DNA from: Bacillota bacterium
GTDB lineage: Bacteria > Bacillota > Clostridia > Lachnospirales > Lachnospiraceae
Length of the DNA: 64,000 nucleotides
NCBI GenBank assembly: GCA_023437365.1
Contig: JAEZGK010000073.1
Span: forward strand, 112,776-176,775
Direction of reading: 5' to 3'
Position numbers and translations under genes: made by a program. Positions 55,031 to 63,825 of the stretch are shown one piece after another (position 1 is the first letter of the stretch; every line of letters starts with the position of its first letter). The notes under the pieces were generated by a model. That model was not told where the DNA came from and did not search any database. It worked only from the letters and a program-made list of their open reading frames with translations.

Positions 55031-56503
55031 ATGTATCATGCGATTATTATAGGCGCTGGCGTTACTGGCTCCTGTGTTGCACGGGAACTATCCCGCTATA
55101 AACTAAAAATTGCAGTACTTGAAAAGGATAGTGATGTCTGCGGAGGAGCCAGTAAAAGCAATTCAGCTACAATCCACTCCGGGCACGATGCTAAATACGG
55201 TACAAATAAAGCATATTACAATATTTTGGGTAATCGCATGTATGACAGATTGTGCGCTGAATTGCAGGTGCCGTTTGTTCGTAACGGGACGATCGTTTTT
55301 GCCGCAAATCAGCAGGAGTGGGATGTAGTTGAAAAACTGAAGAATAACGCCGAAAAAAACGGTGTACCTAATGTTCGTGTTTTGGATAGGGCAGGATTGG
55401 AACAAATCGAAGCCGGATTCGGTAATGAGGTTATTGGGGGACTATACGCCCCTACCGGGGGCGTAGTCTGCCCATATTCATTGGTGATAGCACTGTGCGA
55501 AAACGCTGCCATGAACGGTGTGGAGTTTAGACTGAATGAGGGTGTCGAAAAGGTAGAACGTTTCTCAGATCATTACGTTGTCCAAACTAAGTGCAACAGT
55601 TATGATACAAAATTCATTTTTAACTGCGCAGGCGTTAATGCAGATTTGTTCAACAATATGGTCAGTAGAAGGAAATTGGCTATGATCCCACGCAAGGGAG
55701 AACATATCATCCTGGATAAGAAATTCTCGCCATATGTGAAAAGCACTGTCTCTCAGACACCTGTGTTATTGCAAAGCGGCGGACACACAAAAGGCATGGG
55801 AATAATACCTTCAGTTGATGGAACTGTTCTTCTCGGATGTACAGCTTACGACGTTTCCGATCGTAATGACAGTGCTTGTACTCGTAAGGGATTAGATGAG
55901 ATCGTTGCCTACTTTAGATCTAACTGGCGTCATTTGCCCATCAGCAAGGCTTATCCCGAATTTCCGTCAGATGGAGTTATCGGTGCGTTTTCAGGCCTGA
56001 GGCCGCATCTTGATACTGACGATTTTGTAGTAGGTGAATGTCAGGACTCACCCGGATTTTTTAATGCGGCTGGGATCGAGTCACCAGGACTTACTTCTGC
56101 GCCGGCAATTGCACATGAACTTGCTGCGACTGCAGCTGCGCGATATGGTTTCGAACTAAATCCCGATTTTAATCCTATACGAGAGCGAAAAAAGCTGTTT
56201 CGGGAAATGACTGCTAAGGAACGTGAACAGGCCATCAGAGAAAATCCCGGATACGAACGGATTGTTTGCAGATGCGAACTAGTAACGGAAGCTGATATTT
56301 GTGCGGTTATTCGAGGATATATCGGCGCGACGAATGTGAATGCTGTAAAAATGCGAACCAGAGCAAGTATGGGAAGATGTCAGGGTGGTTTCTGCGGACC
56401 GGAAATCATAAGAATCCTCTCGGAAGAATTACATACCACTCCTCTTGATATTACACTGAGAGGGGAGGAATCATGGATTTTGCTTGGCAGAGCTTGCGAA
56501 TAA
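55031..56503 (+). CDS. GlpA-like FAD-dependent dehydrogenase with BFD-type [2Fe-2S] domain
   Basis: A 490-residue flavoprotein. IIIGAGVTGSCVARELSRY binds FAD, and SKSNSATIHSGHDAKYG is typical of glycerol-3-phosphate dehydrogenase subunit A and L-2-hydroxyglutarate oxidase. The last 80 residues hold a BFD-like cluster site (CRCELVTEADIC and MGRCQGGFCGPEI). The gene cluster A-B-DUF1667 matches the clostridial GlpABC-like arrangement. It probably oxidises the phosphorylated polyol. The translation signal before the ATG is weak (AAAGAGGGC). Confidence 0.84.
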   Translation: MYHAIIIGAGVTGSCVARELSRYKLKIAVLEKDSDVCGGASKSNSATIHSGHDAKYGTNKAYYNILGNRMYDRLCAELQVPFVRNGTIVFAANQQEWDVVEKLKNNAEKNGVPNVRVLDRAGLEQIEAGFGNEVIGGLYAPTGGVVCPYSLVIALCENAAMNGVEFRLNEGVEKVERFSDHYVVQTKCNSYDTKFIFNCAGVNADLFNNMVSRRKLAMIPRKGEHIILDKKFSPYVKSTVSQTPVLLQSGGHTKGMGIIPSVDGTVLLGCTAYDVSDRNDSACTRKGLDEIVAYFRSNWRHLPISKAYPEFPSDGVIGAFSGLRPHLDTDDFVVGECQDSPGFFNAAGIESPGLTSAPAIAHELAATAAARYGFELNPDFNPIRERKKLFREMTAKEREQAIRENPGYERIVCRCELVTEADICAVIRGYIGATNVNAVKMRTRASMGRCQGGFCGPEIIRILSEELHTTPLDITLRGEESWILLGRACE

Positions 56504-56524
56504 TTGTCAGAAAGAAGTTATTCT

Positions 56525-57781
56525 ATGAAAACAGTAGATATGGTCGTGATAGGCGGAGGTAGCGCAGGCATGGCGAGTGCTCTGTCCGCAAAAGAACATG
56601 GCGTTAATGATATATTAATTATTGAGCGCAATGCTGTACTTGGGGGTGTTCTTAGTCAGTGTATTCATAACGGCTTTGGCATTGAACGCTTTCATAAAGA
56701 CATGACGGGGACAGAATATGCTCGGGCGTATATTGAAAAAGTTGAACAAGCGGGTATTCGCTATCTCGTAAGCACAACAGTACTGAATATCTCTCCGAAT
56801 TTAGTTATAACAGCAGTTGGACAAGAATCCGGATTTATTGAGCTTCAAGCCAAAACCATCATTTTGGCCATGGGTTGCAGGGAACGTTCCGGCGGATCAT
56901 TATTGATTTCAGGCGAGAGACCGGCCGGAATATATAGCGCCGGAACTGCTCAAAGATATTTGAATCTGGAAGGCTATCTTGTTGGACGAAATATCGTTAT
57001 ACTTGGTTCCGGGGATATAGGGCTTATCATGGCTAGGCAATTTGTGCTCGAAGGGGCTAAGGTGATAGCTGTCGTGGAGCGCCTGCCATATGCCGGCGGT
57101 TCTGAACGAAATATTAAGCAGTGCCTGGACGATTTCAAGATACCGATCTACTACAACACGACTGTCATAAGTATAGAAGGCAAAAAAAGAGTAAGTGGAG
57201 TCATACTTACACATTTGAATGAACAAGGAGCCGCTGTACCGGGTACGGAGCAGTATATTCCATGCGACACTCTAATTGTGTCTGCTGGTTTGATACCTGA
57301 AAACGAGCTGTCTTCATCTGCCGGGGTAGAAATATCCCCTGATACAGGTGGAGCGATTGTAGACGATAAGTTTCACACCAGCGTGGACGGTATATTTTCC
57401 TGCGGCAATGTCCTCTATGTGCACAGCTTGGTAGATCAGGTAAGCGCAGAGGGAGAACAGGTGGGAAAAAATTCTGCGGACTATCTTATGATGGGAATGA
57501 CACGTGCAAAAAAAACCGTTTCAGTGAACTGTGGCAATGGAATACGATTTGTAGTGCCTCAGAAGATATGCCTGACAGAAAATGATGACGATATTGAACT
57601 GCAGTTCCGCGCTTCGGGTAAATATCTGGATCGATATGTAGAAGTTATTTCAGGGGGATGTCTTGTGAAACGACAGAAATTTCGCAGTATATCGCCCAAA
57701 GAGGTTAGCAGATTGCATATCCCCAGACACAGCATTTATGATGATTTGACTATCAGCATGAATGATGATAAGATCAAATAA
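56525..57781 (+). CDS. GlpB-like NAD(P)/FAD-dependent oxidoreductase
   Basis: A 418-residue protein with two nucleotide-binding folds: VVIGGGSAGMASALSAKEHG (FAD) and IVILGSGDIGLIMARQFVL (NAD). ILAMGCRERSGG and ISGERPAGIYSAGTAQRYL are typical of the partner subunit of the GlpA-like enzyme. ATG 56525 is preferred, although the Shine-Dalgarno is weak (AGAAAG); TTG 56504 is an alternative immediately after the previous stop. It passes electrons between the GlpA-like subunit and NAD. Confidence 0.84.
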   Translation: MKTVDMVVIGGGSAGMASALSAKEHGVNDILIIERNAVLGGVLSQCIHNGFGIERFHKDMTGTEYARAYIEKVEQAGIRYLVSTTVLNISPNLVITAVGQESGFIELQAKTIILAMGCRERSGGSLLISGERPAGIYSAGTAQRYLNLEGYLVGRNIVILGSGDIGLIMARQFVLEGAKVIAVVERLPYAGGSERNIKQCLDDFKIPIYYNTTVISIEGKKRVSGVILTHLNEQGAAVPGTEQYIPCDTLIVSAGLIPENELSSSAGVEISPDTGGAIVDDKFHTSVDGIFSCGNVLYVHSLVDQVSAEGEQVGKNSADYLMMGMTRAKKTVSVNCGNGIRFVVPQKICLTENDDDIELQFRASGKYLDRYVEVISGGCLVKRQKFRSISPKEVSRLHIPRHSIYDDLTISMNDDKIK

Positions 57782-57793
57782 AGGAAGATCATT

Positions 57794-58144
57794 ATGCAAG
57801 AGAATTTGATTTGTATAAGATGCCCTGTTGGATGTGAACTGGACGTGTTGGTAGAGAATGAGTGCGTCGCTGAGGTTGTCGGAAATCAATGCCCTATGGG
57901 AAAAGATTATGCCGAGCAGGAAATTGCTTCGCCTGTACGGATGTTCACAGCCATTATGAAGTGCAGAGGAAAGGATAAGCCCTTCCCGGTGAAATCCACC
58001 CGTCCAATCCCTAAAGACATGGTGTTAAACTGCGCGATGGAATTGAAAAAACACCATCCATTGCCGCCGGTAAAACGTGGCGAGATTGTCGTAAAAGATA
58101 TTTGCGGGACGGGGTGCGATATTATTGCTGTTGAGGATGCATAA
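57794..58144 (+). CDS. DUF1667 protein (third part of the GlpA/B-like set)
   Basis: A 116-residue protein with cysteine groups CIRCPVGCEL, CPMG and CGTGC, the hallmark of DUF1667. It is almost always found next to the two oxidoreductases, and the spacing here is 12 bases. It probably holds an iron-sulphur or zinc site and assists electron transfer. AAAGGAAG precedes the ATG. Confidence 0.86.
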   Translation: MQENLICIRCPVGCELDVLVENECVAEVVGNQCPMGKDYAEQEIASPVRMFTAIMKCRGKDKPFPVKSTRPIPKDMVLNCAMELKKHHPLPPVKRGEIVVKDICGTGCDIIAVEDA

Positions 58145-58194
58145 AAGACAGCCTAAGTATCAGACAATAAATAAAATGTAAAAGAGGTGGAAAC

Positions 58195-58695
58195 GTGAAT
58201 AAAATTACGATATCACAAGCACAGAAATTAACATCACCCAATCCGTTTGCGCTGGTTGGAACATGTGATAATAATGGACGACCAAATTTGATGGCGTTAT
58301 CATGGTGGACATATGTCTCAAATAAACCAGCAACGATTGCTGTCTGTTTAAGTCAAAAGGGCTTCTCCGGTTCTCTTATGAAACAAAACATGGAATTTAC
58401 TCTGAATATTGTTGGAGAAAATCTAAAAAAAGAGGCATTTTCCTGTGGATGTGCTTCGGGACGTGACATCGACAAGGTTCAGCAATTATCTGTTAAGCTT
58501 CTTCAATCTGAGCATATCACGCCGATGCGTGTTGAGCAGTCAAGAGTGAGCTTTGAATGCAAGGTCATGCAGCATATCCCTGTACACGATCATGATATAT
58601 TTATCGCTGAAGTTCTGGAGATATATGGGGATGATTCGATTAAGCAGTTATATTCATTGAAAGGTTATTCAGTGCTTGATACCGTTGATTATTAA
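58195..58695 (+). CDS. flavin reductase-like protein
   Basis: A 166-residue protein with the flavin reductase-like split-barrel fold: NPFALVGTCDNNGRPNLMAL, SWWTYVSNKPATIAVCLS and EFTLNIVGENL. Such proteins bind FMN and reduce flavin or act as small oxidoreductases. The GTG start follows GAGGTGG. A gap of 50 bases separates it from the DUF1667 gene. Confidence 0.8.
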   Translation: MNKITISQAQKLTSPNPFALVGTCDNNGRPNLMALSWWTYVSNKPATIAVCLSQKGFSGSLMKQNMEFTLNIVGENLKKEAFSCGCASGRDIDKVQQLSVKLLQSEHITPMRVEQSRVSFECKVMQHIPVHDHDIFIAEVLEIYGDDSIKQLYSLKGYSVLDTVDY

Positions 58696-58763
58696 AGACA
58701 TATGCTAAAAACTAATTATTATTTGTATAAACACCATACAGGATTGTACAGAAAGGATTGACG

Positions 58764-59957
58764 ATGAACACTCAGGTATATAGCAAACGCTATGAGATAG
58801 TTATCACTTTCCTGTTTTTTTTTACCTGGGGGGCCATATTTTTAGATCGGTTGACGGTGAGTTATGCTTCAACAGCTTTGTATAATGATTTTAACCTGAC
58901 AAATACGCAGTATTCGTCACTTAGTACGATAAACGCATTTACATTTGCATTTGCTTCCATAGTGGGAGGTATGCTTTCCGATCGTTTGGGCATATATAAA
59001 AATCTCCTTGCTCCGCTGACGATCATCTCTGGAATAACGTCTTTATGCTGCGCGTTGTTTGCAACCGAATATTACCACATTGTTTTAGCACGTGGAATAG
59101 TTGGCCTAGCGACAGGTGCAAATATGACGCTGATGTTTACGATCCTCGGGAACTATAACCCGAAAACTCTTGGACGAAACAGTGGCATAGTAAACACAGG
59201 ACCGCCTGTTGTTGCTTACATCTGTGGACCGATTATAATGACCAGGATTGTTTCATCACTCACATGGAATTACTGTTATGCGTTAACTGGCATACTTCTG
59301 GTCTTGGCAGGTCTAGCGATTTTATTCTTTGTTAGGGAAATAGAATCTACACCCAAGGAGAAAAAGCAAAAAACATTTAAATTTCTCGACATGTTTCGAA
59401 ATAAAAACTATGTTCTTTGTATAGTTTATGGCATCTGCATTATGTGTGTATATTGGACGGTCAATCTGTACGCAACGACATTTATGACAAAAGTCATCGG
59501 TATAGACGCTATCAGGATGGGGTACATTGCAACCACTATGGGTGTATTTGCCTGCGTATACGGCTTATTGGTTCCTGTGGCTTCTGATAAGCTGGGACGC
59601 AAGAAGATACTGATCATTGCAGGATTTTTGTGCTGCCTTGCTCCTCTATCGATGAGCGTTTTCTCAAATCATACACTCGCATTAGGACCGTACATTCTGT
59701 TCGGCGGCATCAGTGGAGCTTTAACACCGATATGGTCGTCAATCATACCGATGGAGTGCCTTCCTTCAGGGCTTAAAGCAACTGGCAGCGGAGTTGCTTA
59801 CGGCATTACGGAAATCATAAGCGGCTCTCTGTGGCCAATAGCAGCTGGGACGATTTCCGATACGAAAAGTATTTCGTCAGTTTTAATTGTGGGAGGGCTT
59901 CTTGCTCTTGTGGGATGCGCTATCAGCTTATTTATGAAAGAGTACCGTTCAAGGTAA
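58764..59957 (+). CDS. MFS transporter
   Basis: A 397-residue membrane protein with 12 predicted helices. The loop motif between helices 2 and 3 is GGMLSDRLG, and the repeat in the second half is SDKLGRKK. It resembles organic-anion/glycerol-3-phosphate-type symporters. ATG 58764 follows AAAGGA; the TTG at 58758 is not preferred. As last gene of the operon it might export a product or import an alternative substrate. Confidence 0.86.
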   Translation: MNTQVYSKRYEIVITFLFFFTWGAIFLDRLTVSYASTALYNDFNLTNTQYSSLSTINAFTFAFASIVGGMLSDRLGIYKNLLAPLTIISGITSLCCALFATEYYHIVLARGIVGLATGANMTLMFTILGNYNPKTLGRNSGIVNTGPPVVAYICGPIIMTRIVSSLTWNYCYALTGILLVLAGLAILFFVREIESTPKEKKQKTFKFLDMFRNKNYVLCIVYGICIMCVYWTVNLYATTFMTKVIGIDAIRMGYIATTMGVFACVYGLLVPVASDKLGRKKILIIAGFLCCLAPLSMSVFSNHTLALGPYILFGGISGALTPIWSSIIPMECLPSGLKATGSGVAYGITEIISGSLWPIAAGTISDTKSISSVLIVGGLLALVGCAISLFMKEYRSR

Positions 59958-60096
59958 GTGGAGGTAACCATTAGACAGGCAAATCAATGTTCAGATGGCT
60001 TTGTTTCCAAAAGGATGGTAATCAAAGAGTCTCAATGCTTAATACTTTTAACGATTACATCTTCGAAATGTAACAGTTTATTGATACAATTAGAGT

Positions 60097-60181
60097 GCAC
60101 TTATAATACTACCTTCTTTCTTTCAATCGCGTTGGTCGCAGGGCGGAAAGAATAGGCGGGCTGGTTATAAGTGCATTTTTA
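60097..60181 (+). terminator. terminator of the catabolic operon
   Basis: TGCACTTATAA (60097-60107) and TTATAAGTGCA (60166-60176) form an 11-bp stem with internal structure, followed by TTTTT. It contains a segment TTGGTCGCAGGGCG also found upstream of the GlpA-like gene. Confidence 0.7.
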
Positions 60182-60190
60182 ATGCAAAAA

Positions 60191-60220
60191 ATATCGGGGT
60201 AAAGTATCACCCCAATATTT
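60191..60220. repeat. second hairpin after the operon
   Basis: AATATCGGGGT and ACCCCAATATT pair with one mismatch around an 8-base loop. It may be a back-up terminator. Bases 60221-60375 show nothing else that I can support. Confidence 0.5.
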
Positions 60221-60375
60221 ATTATAGAACCTTTTGAAACAAAAGTAGGATTTAAGATATCATCAAGGCTCATGTTAAAGCCTATCATTGTTAAGATTTC
60301 AAGAATTTATACCGATATATACAATGAAATAATAAGCAAATGGATTTGCACATATAGACATCACGGAAGATGTCA

Positions 60376-60540
60376 TATTCAAAAATATCTGCTCTACAGA
60401 TATTTTGTGAATCGGGTATTCAAAAATATCTGCTTTGCAGACATTTTGTGAATCAGGTATTCAAAAATATCTGCTCTACAGACATTTTGTGAATCAGGTA
60501 TACAAAGATATAGCTCTCACGATATCTGATTTTTGTCATG
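60376..60540. repeat. 41-bp palindromic tandem repeats, three copies plus a degenerate fourth
   Basis: Units at 60376-60416, 60417-60457 and 60458-60498, each 41 bases and differing at only a few positions; a weaker fourth runs on from 60499. Each unit is itself an inverted repeat (ATTCAAAAATATCTG with CAGATATTTTGTGAAT). There are no unique spacers, so it is not a CRISPR array. Confidence 0.85.
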
Positions 60541-60650
60541 TATTCAAATGGCATCATCCGCCACATCTCCCATGCAAATCCAAAACTAAATATGCTTAAA
60601 CTGTATGTACAGTAAATGGATTTATTGTATCAGTTGGAAAGGAGTCCGGC

Positions 60651-61814
60651 ATGAAGATAGCAAACAGTTCTATTGCCATGGCATCAACACATCACGAGAC
60701 ATCTTATACCTATAAGGAGTCTGTCACTATGGAGGCAGCTGCTTCAGAGGATCTGCCAGGTGCAATCCTTATTTTGTCCGCAGAAGCAGGAGGTAGCAGC
60801 TATACGAAAATTATGACTGAATATGAAAAGCGGCAGCAAGAGGAAGCTGAAAAGAAACGCAAGGAGAATGAAGCACGCAGCTTAAAACAGATGGTAGATC
60901 ATATGAGAACCGGAGAGCAGAAGCAATTTGCACTACCGGAGGAAGCAGACTTAAAGATAAGAATGTTAAGGCGGATGCTTGCTGCTCTTCGAGGAGAAAA
61001 AGTACCGGAAGAAGATATCATCCAACCATCGGAGGATAACGGTATTTTAGACTTAAGGTCTGCATCGTACAAGGGCCAAATTGATTTAAGCTTCAGTCTG
61101 AATGCTTCTGCGAAGCTGGTAGTAGGAACAACCGGATCCGGAACTACCTGGCAGAGGGTTACAGCCACATCAGGCTTCACAAGTGAATCGGAAAGCACCA
61201 CTTTTGCATCACAGGGGATTGTACAGACGCAGGATGGCAGAAGTATCGATTTTAATATAGAAGTGTCCATGTCCAGAGCATTTATGGCGGAATTCAATAT
61301 ATTAGAGTCACAGAGTTATATCAAGACAGATCCTCTGATGATCAACCTGGATACCAATATTGGTAGTGTATCAGATCAAAAATTCTATTTCGATTTAGAT
61401 ACGGACGGCCAGAAAGAGCAGATATCCTTTGCTGGTCAGGGAAGCGGTTTTTTAGCACTTGATAAAAACGAGGATGGGATCATAAATGACGGGTCTGAGT
61501 TATTTGGTACAAAAAGTGGTGATGGTTTCAAAGATCTGACAGGCTATGATTCTGATGGCAACGGATGGATCGATGAAAATGATAGTGTCTTCTCGAGATT
61601 AAAGATCTGGACAAAGGATGCAGAGGGCAACGATTATCTCGTGGATCTAAAAAAAGCAGATGTCGGTGCAATCTATCTTGGAAATGTAGATACGCAATTC
61701 AGCTTAAAAAATGACGAAAACAAGCTGAATGCAGAGATTAAGAAAACCGGAATCTATCTACGTGAGAGCAGTGGCGAAGTAGGTACGTTAAATCATGTAG
61801 ATTTGGTCATTTGA
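60651..61814 (+). CDS. protein with EF-hand-like calcium loops, function unknown
   Basis: A 387-residue protein. The N-terminal half is Ser/Thr/Glu-rich, with a basic coiled coil at about 62-85. The C-terminal half has acidic, dockerin/EF-hand-like loops (DLDTDGQKE, DKNEDGIINDGSE, DSDGNGWIDENDS), which should bind calcium. No signal peptide is seen. GGAAAGGAG precedes the ATG. It is monocistronic. I do not know a function; possibly a structural or secreted protein by a non-classical route. Confidence 0.65.
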   Translation: MKIANSSIAMASTHHETSYTYKESVTMEAAASEDLPGAILILSAEAGGSSYTKIMTEYEKRQQEEAEKKRKENEARSLKQMVDHMRTGEQKQFALPEEADLKIRMLRRMLAALRGEKVPEEDIIQPSEDNGILDLRSASYKGQIDLSFSLNASAKLVVGTTGSGTTWQRVTATSGFTSESESTTFASQGIVQTQDGRSIDFNIEVSMSRAFMAEFNILESQSYIKTDPLMINLDTNIGSVSDQKFYFDLDTDGQKEQISFAGQGSGFLALDKNEDGIINDGSELFGTKSGDGFKDLTGYDSDGNGWIDENDSVFSRLKIWTKDAEGNDYLVDLKKADVGAIYLGNVDTQFSLKNDENKLNAEIKKTGIYLRESSGEVGTLNHVDLVI

Positions 61815-61897
61815 ATTCTCTCATAGAAAGTCTGTCCTAAGTATTGTATAATAAAGATAAGCTTTATTAACGATTACAGTAGGGGGCAAAGTTATTT

Positions 61898-63229
61898 ATG
61901 GAGAAAAAAGCAACAGGTAAGAGAAAACTGGTAAAATGTCAGGTATGTGGAGAAATTTTTGATGCAGAGTTGGAATATTGTCCTGTTTGCGGTGTAGGAA
62001 GTGAGTTCTTTATTCCATACGAGGAGCAGGTAACCACATTTCGTAAGAATACCAATGAGGTAATGGTGATCCTTGGAAACGGAGCAGCAGGTATTAATGC
62101 GGCACAGGCAATCAGGGAACGAAATGAGACCTGCTCCATCTATATGATTTCCAAGGAAGGGGAGTACAGCTATAATCGACCCATGCTGACGAAGTCTCTC
62201 AGTACCTTACTAAATGCAGATGAGATAGCTATTCACGAAAAATCCTGGTATAGTGATAACAATATTACTAATATTCTGGATACTGAGGCTACTGCCTTGG
62301 ACGTGGACCGGCAAATGGTAACCCTCTCAGATGGTACTCAATTACAATATGATAAATGTATCTATGCCTTAGGAGCGGAATGTTTCATCCCACCTTTCTC
62401 CGGTGGAAACAAACCTCAGGTAATTGCCATCCGTCATTTCTCAGATGTGAAAAAGCTTAGGGAGCTTATCCCACAGGTAAAGAACACAGTAGTCATTGGA
62501 GGGGGTGTCCTGGGACTGGAAGCAGCTTGGGAAATGAGTAAATCCTCCGGAGTGGCTGTCATTGAGGTGGCTGATAAGCTGATGGGAAGGCAGCTGGATG
62601 ATGAAGCAGGCCAATTGATGGGGGAGATTATGGGGAGCCATGGAATTGAATTTCGCATCAATGCAAAGATAACTGAAATCACAGGAGAGGATAAGGTGAC
62701 CGGGGTACAACTGGAGAATGGGGAATTCTTCATGGCAGACTTAGTAATCGTATCCTGTGGTATAAGAGCCAATACTTCTTTAGCCAAAGCGGCAGGTATT
62801 GCTATAGACAGAGGAGTGATCGTCAATGAAAGAATGGAGACAAATAGAAAAAATGTTTATGCCTGTGGTGATTGTGCAGAATATCAAGGAATGAATTATG
62901 CTATTTGGCCCGAAGCATTAGAAATGGGTAAGATTGCCGGAGCTAATGCGGCAGGGGAAGCCATTGCTTATGAACAGGTACCTGCAGCCTTGACTTTTGA
63001 GGGAATGAACACAGCTCTCTTTGCAGCCGGAGATAATGGAAAGAACCCCAATAAAGATTATGAGACCATTAAGAATATGGATGAAGAGAAAAAGAGATAT
63101 GAGAAGTATTATTTTCATCAGAATAGCCTCGTAGGTGTAATCTTAATTGGAGATATTTCTAAAATGGTTTCTTTAACTGAGGATTTGAATAATGGGTTGG
63201 GGTATAGTGAATTTAAAAGGAAGTATTAG
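61898..63229 (+). CDS. NAD(P)/FAD oxidoreductase with N-terminal rubredoxin-like domain
   Basis: A 443-residue protein. Residues 1-40 are a rubredoxin-like iron site (KCQVCGEIF and EYCPVCGVG). Then follows a pyridine nucleotide-disulphide oxidoreductase fold: VILGNGAAGINAAQAI (FAD), VVIGGGVLGLEAAWEM (NAD) and NVYACGDCAEYQG. It resembles NADH:rubredoxin reductases used in clostridial oxygen and peroxide detoxification, with the carrier fused. AGTAGGGGG is upstream. Confidence 0.87.
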   Translation: MEKKATGKRKLVKCQVCGEIFDAELEYCPVCGVGSEFFIPYEEQVTTFRKNTNEVMVILGNGAAGINAAQAIRERNETCSIYMISKEGEYSYNRPMLTKSLSTLLNADEIAIHEKSWYSDNNITNILDTEATALDVDRQMVTLSDGTQLQYDKCIYALGAECFIPPFSGGNKPQVIAIRHFSDVKKLRELIPQVKNTVVIGGGVLGLEAAWEMSKSSGVAVIEVADKLMGRQLDDEAGQLMGEIMGSHGIEFRINAKITEITGEDKVTGVQLENGEFFMADLVIVSCGIRANTSLAKAAGIAIDRGVIVNERMETNRKNVYACGDCAEYQGMNYAIWPEALEMGKIAGANAAGEAIAYEQVPAALTFEGMNTALFAAGDNGKNPNKDYETIKNMDEEKKRYEKYYFHQNSLVGVILIGDISKMVSLTEDLNNGLGYSEFKRKY

Positions 63230-63411
63230 CATATAAGATATTGTATAAGGCTTTCCAACTGCCGTTCAGAAGGAAAAATTAGTAGGAGATGGAAGGAAGA
63301 AGTAGAGAGAGACTATAAAGAAAGAAAATGAAAAGAAAATCCATCTCAATTATGTACGAATTATTTATTTGGTATAGTAAAATATAAAGATAGTTTCAGA
63401 TAATAAGAGGA

Positions 63412-63444
63412 GGGCTGAATCCTGCATTGTACAGGATTCGGTCC
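63412..63444. terminator. hairpin downstream of the rubredoxin-fused oxidoreductase gene
   Basis: A 13-bp stem (63412-63424 with 63432-63444, including wobble pairs) with core GAATCCTG/CAGGATTC. Only a weak T-stretch follows. The gap 63230-63597 holds no other gene that I can support. Confidence 0.5.
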
Positions 63445-63597
63445 TTACTAATTATTATTGCCGCTGGTGACATTGCAGAATATACTCTAAGTGTGAGAGA
63501 ATGATGGTGGAATAAATAGAATATAACAAGAAAAATAAAAAATTAAGTGAAAAATTTCAAAAAAACAGTTATAATGTAATCAATAGGAGGAATTATC

Positions 63598-63717
63598 ATG
63601 AGTAAACAGTATGATAAGAAATTAAGGAGAATACAACTAAGTATTACTTTAAGAAACTCTCTATATGGAATTTCAGATATGGAAGATGAACTTGAAGACG
63701 TAGGCAACACCGACTGA
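63598..63717 (+). CDS. small protein, function unknown
   Basis: A 39-residue open frame with an excellent AGGAGG seven bases before the ATG and TATAAT at about 63570. It starts MSKQYDKKLRRIQLS, basic, and ends acidic. Translation is likely from these signals, but no family is recognised. Confidence 0.5.
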   Translation: MSKQYDKKLRRIQLSITLRNSLYGISDMEDELEDVGNTD

Positions 63718-63825
63718 ATGTTAATGGAGGGCTTGAATAAGTGAATGGTTAAAATCCATGTACTGCGATGTTATAATATATAAATATAGAATAAATATTA
63801 CTGAGGTAAAGGAGGCATGGAAGAG

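Noticed and set aside
59958..60155. 65-codon open frame after the MFS gene
   Set aside because: It overlaps the operon terminator hairpin, has no convincing start context and its composition is not protein-like.
60376..60540. Possible CRISPR array
   Set aside because: The repeats are directly adjacent with no unique spacers, are internally palindromic over their whole length, and no cas genes are present.
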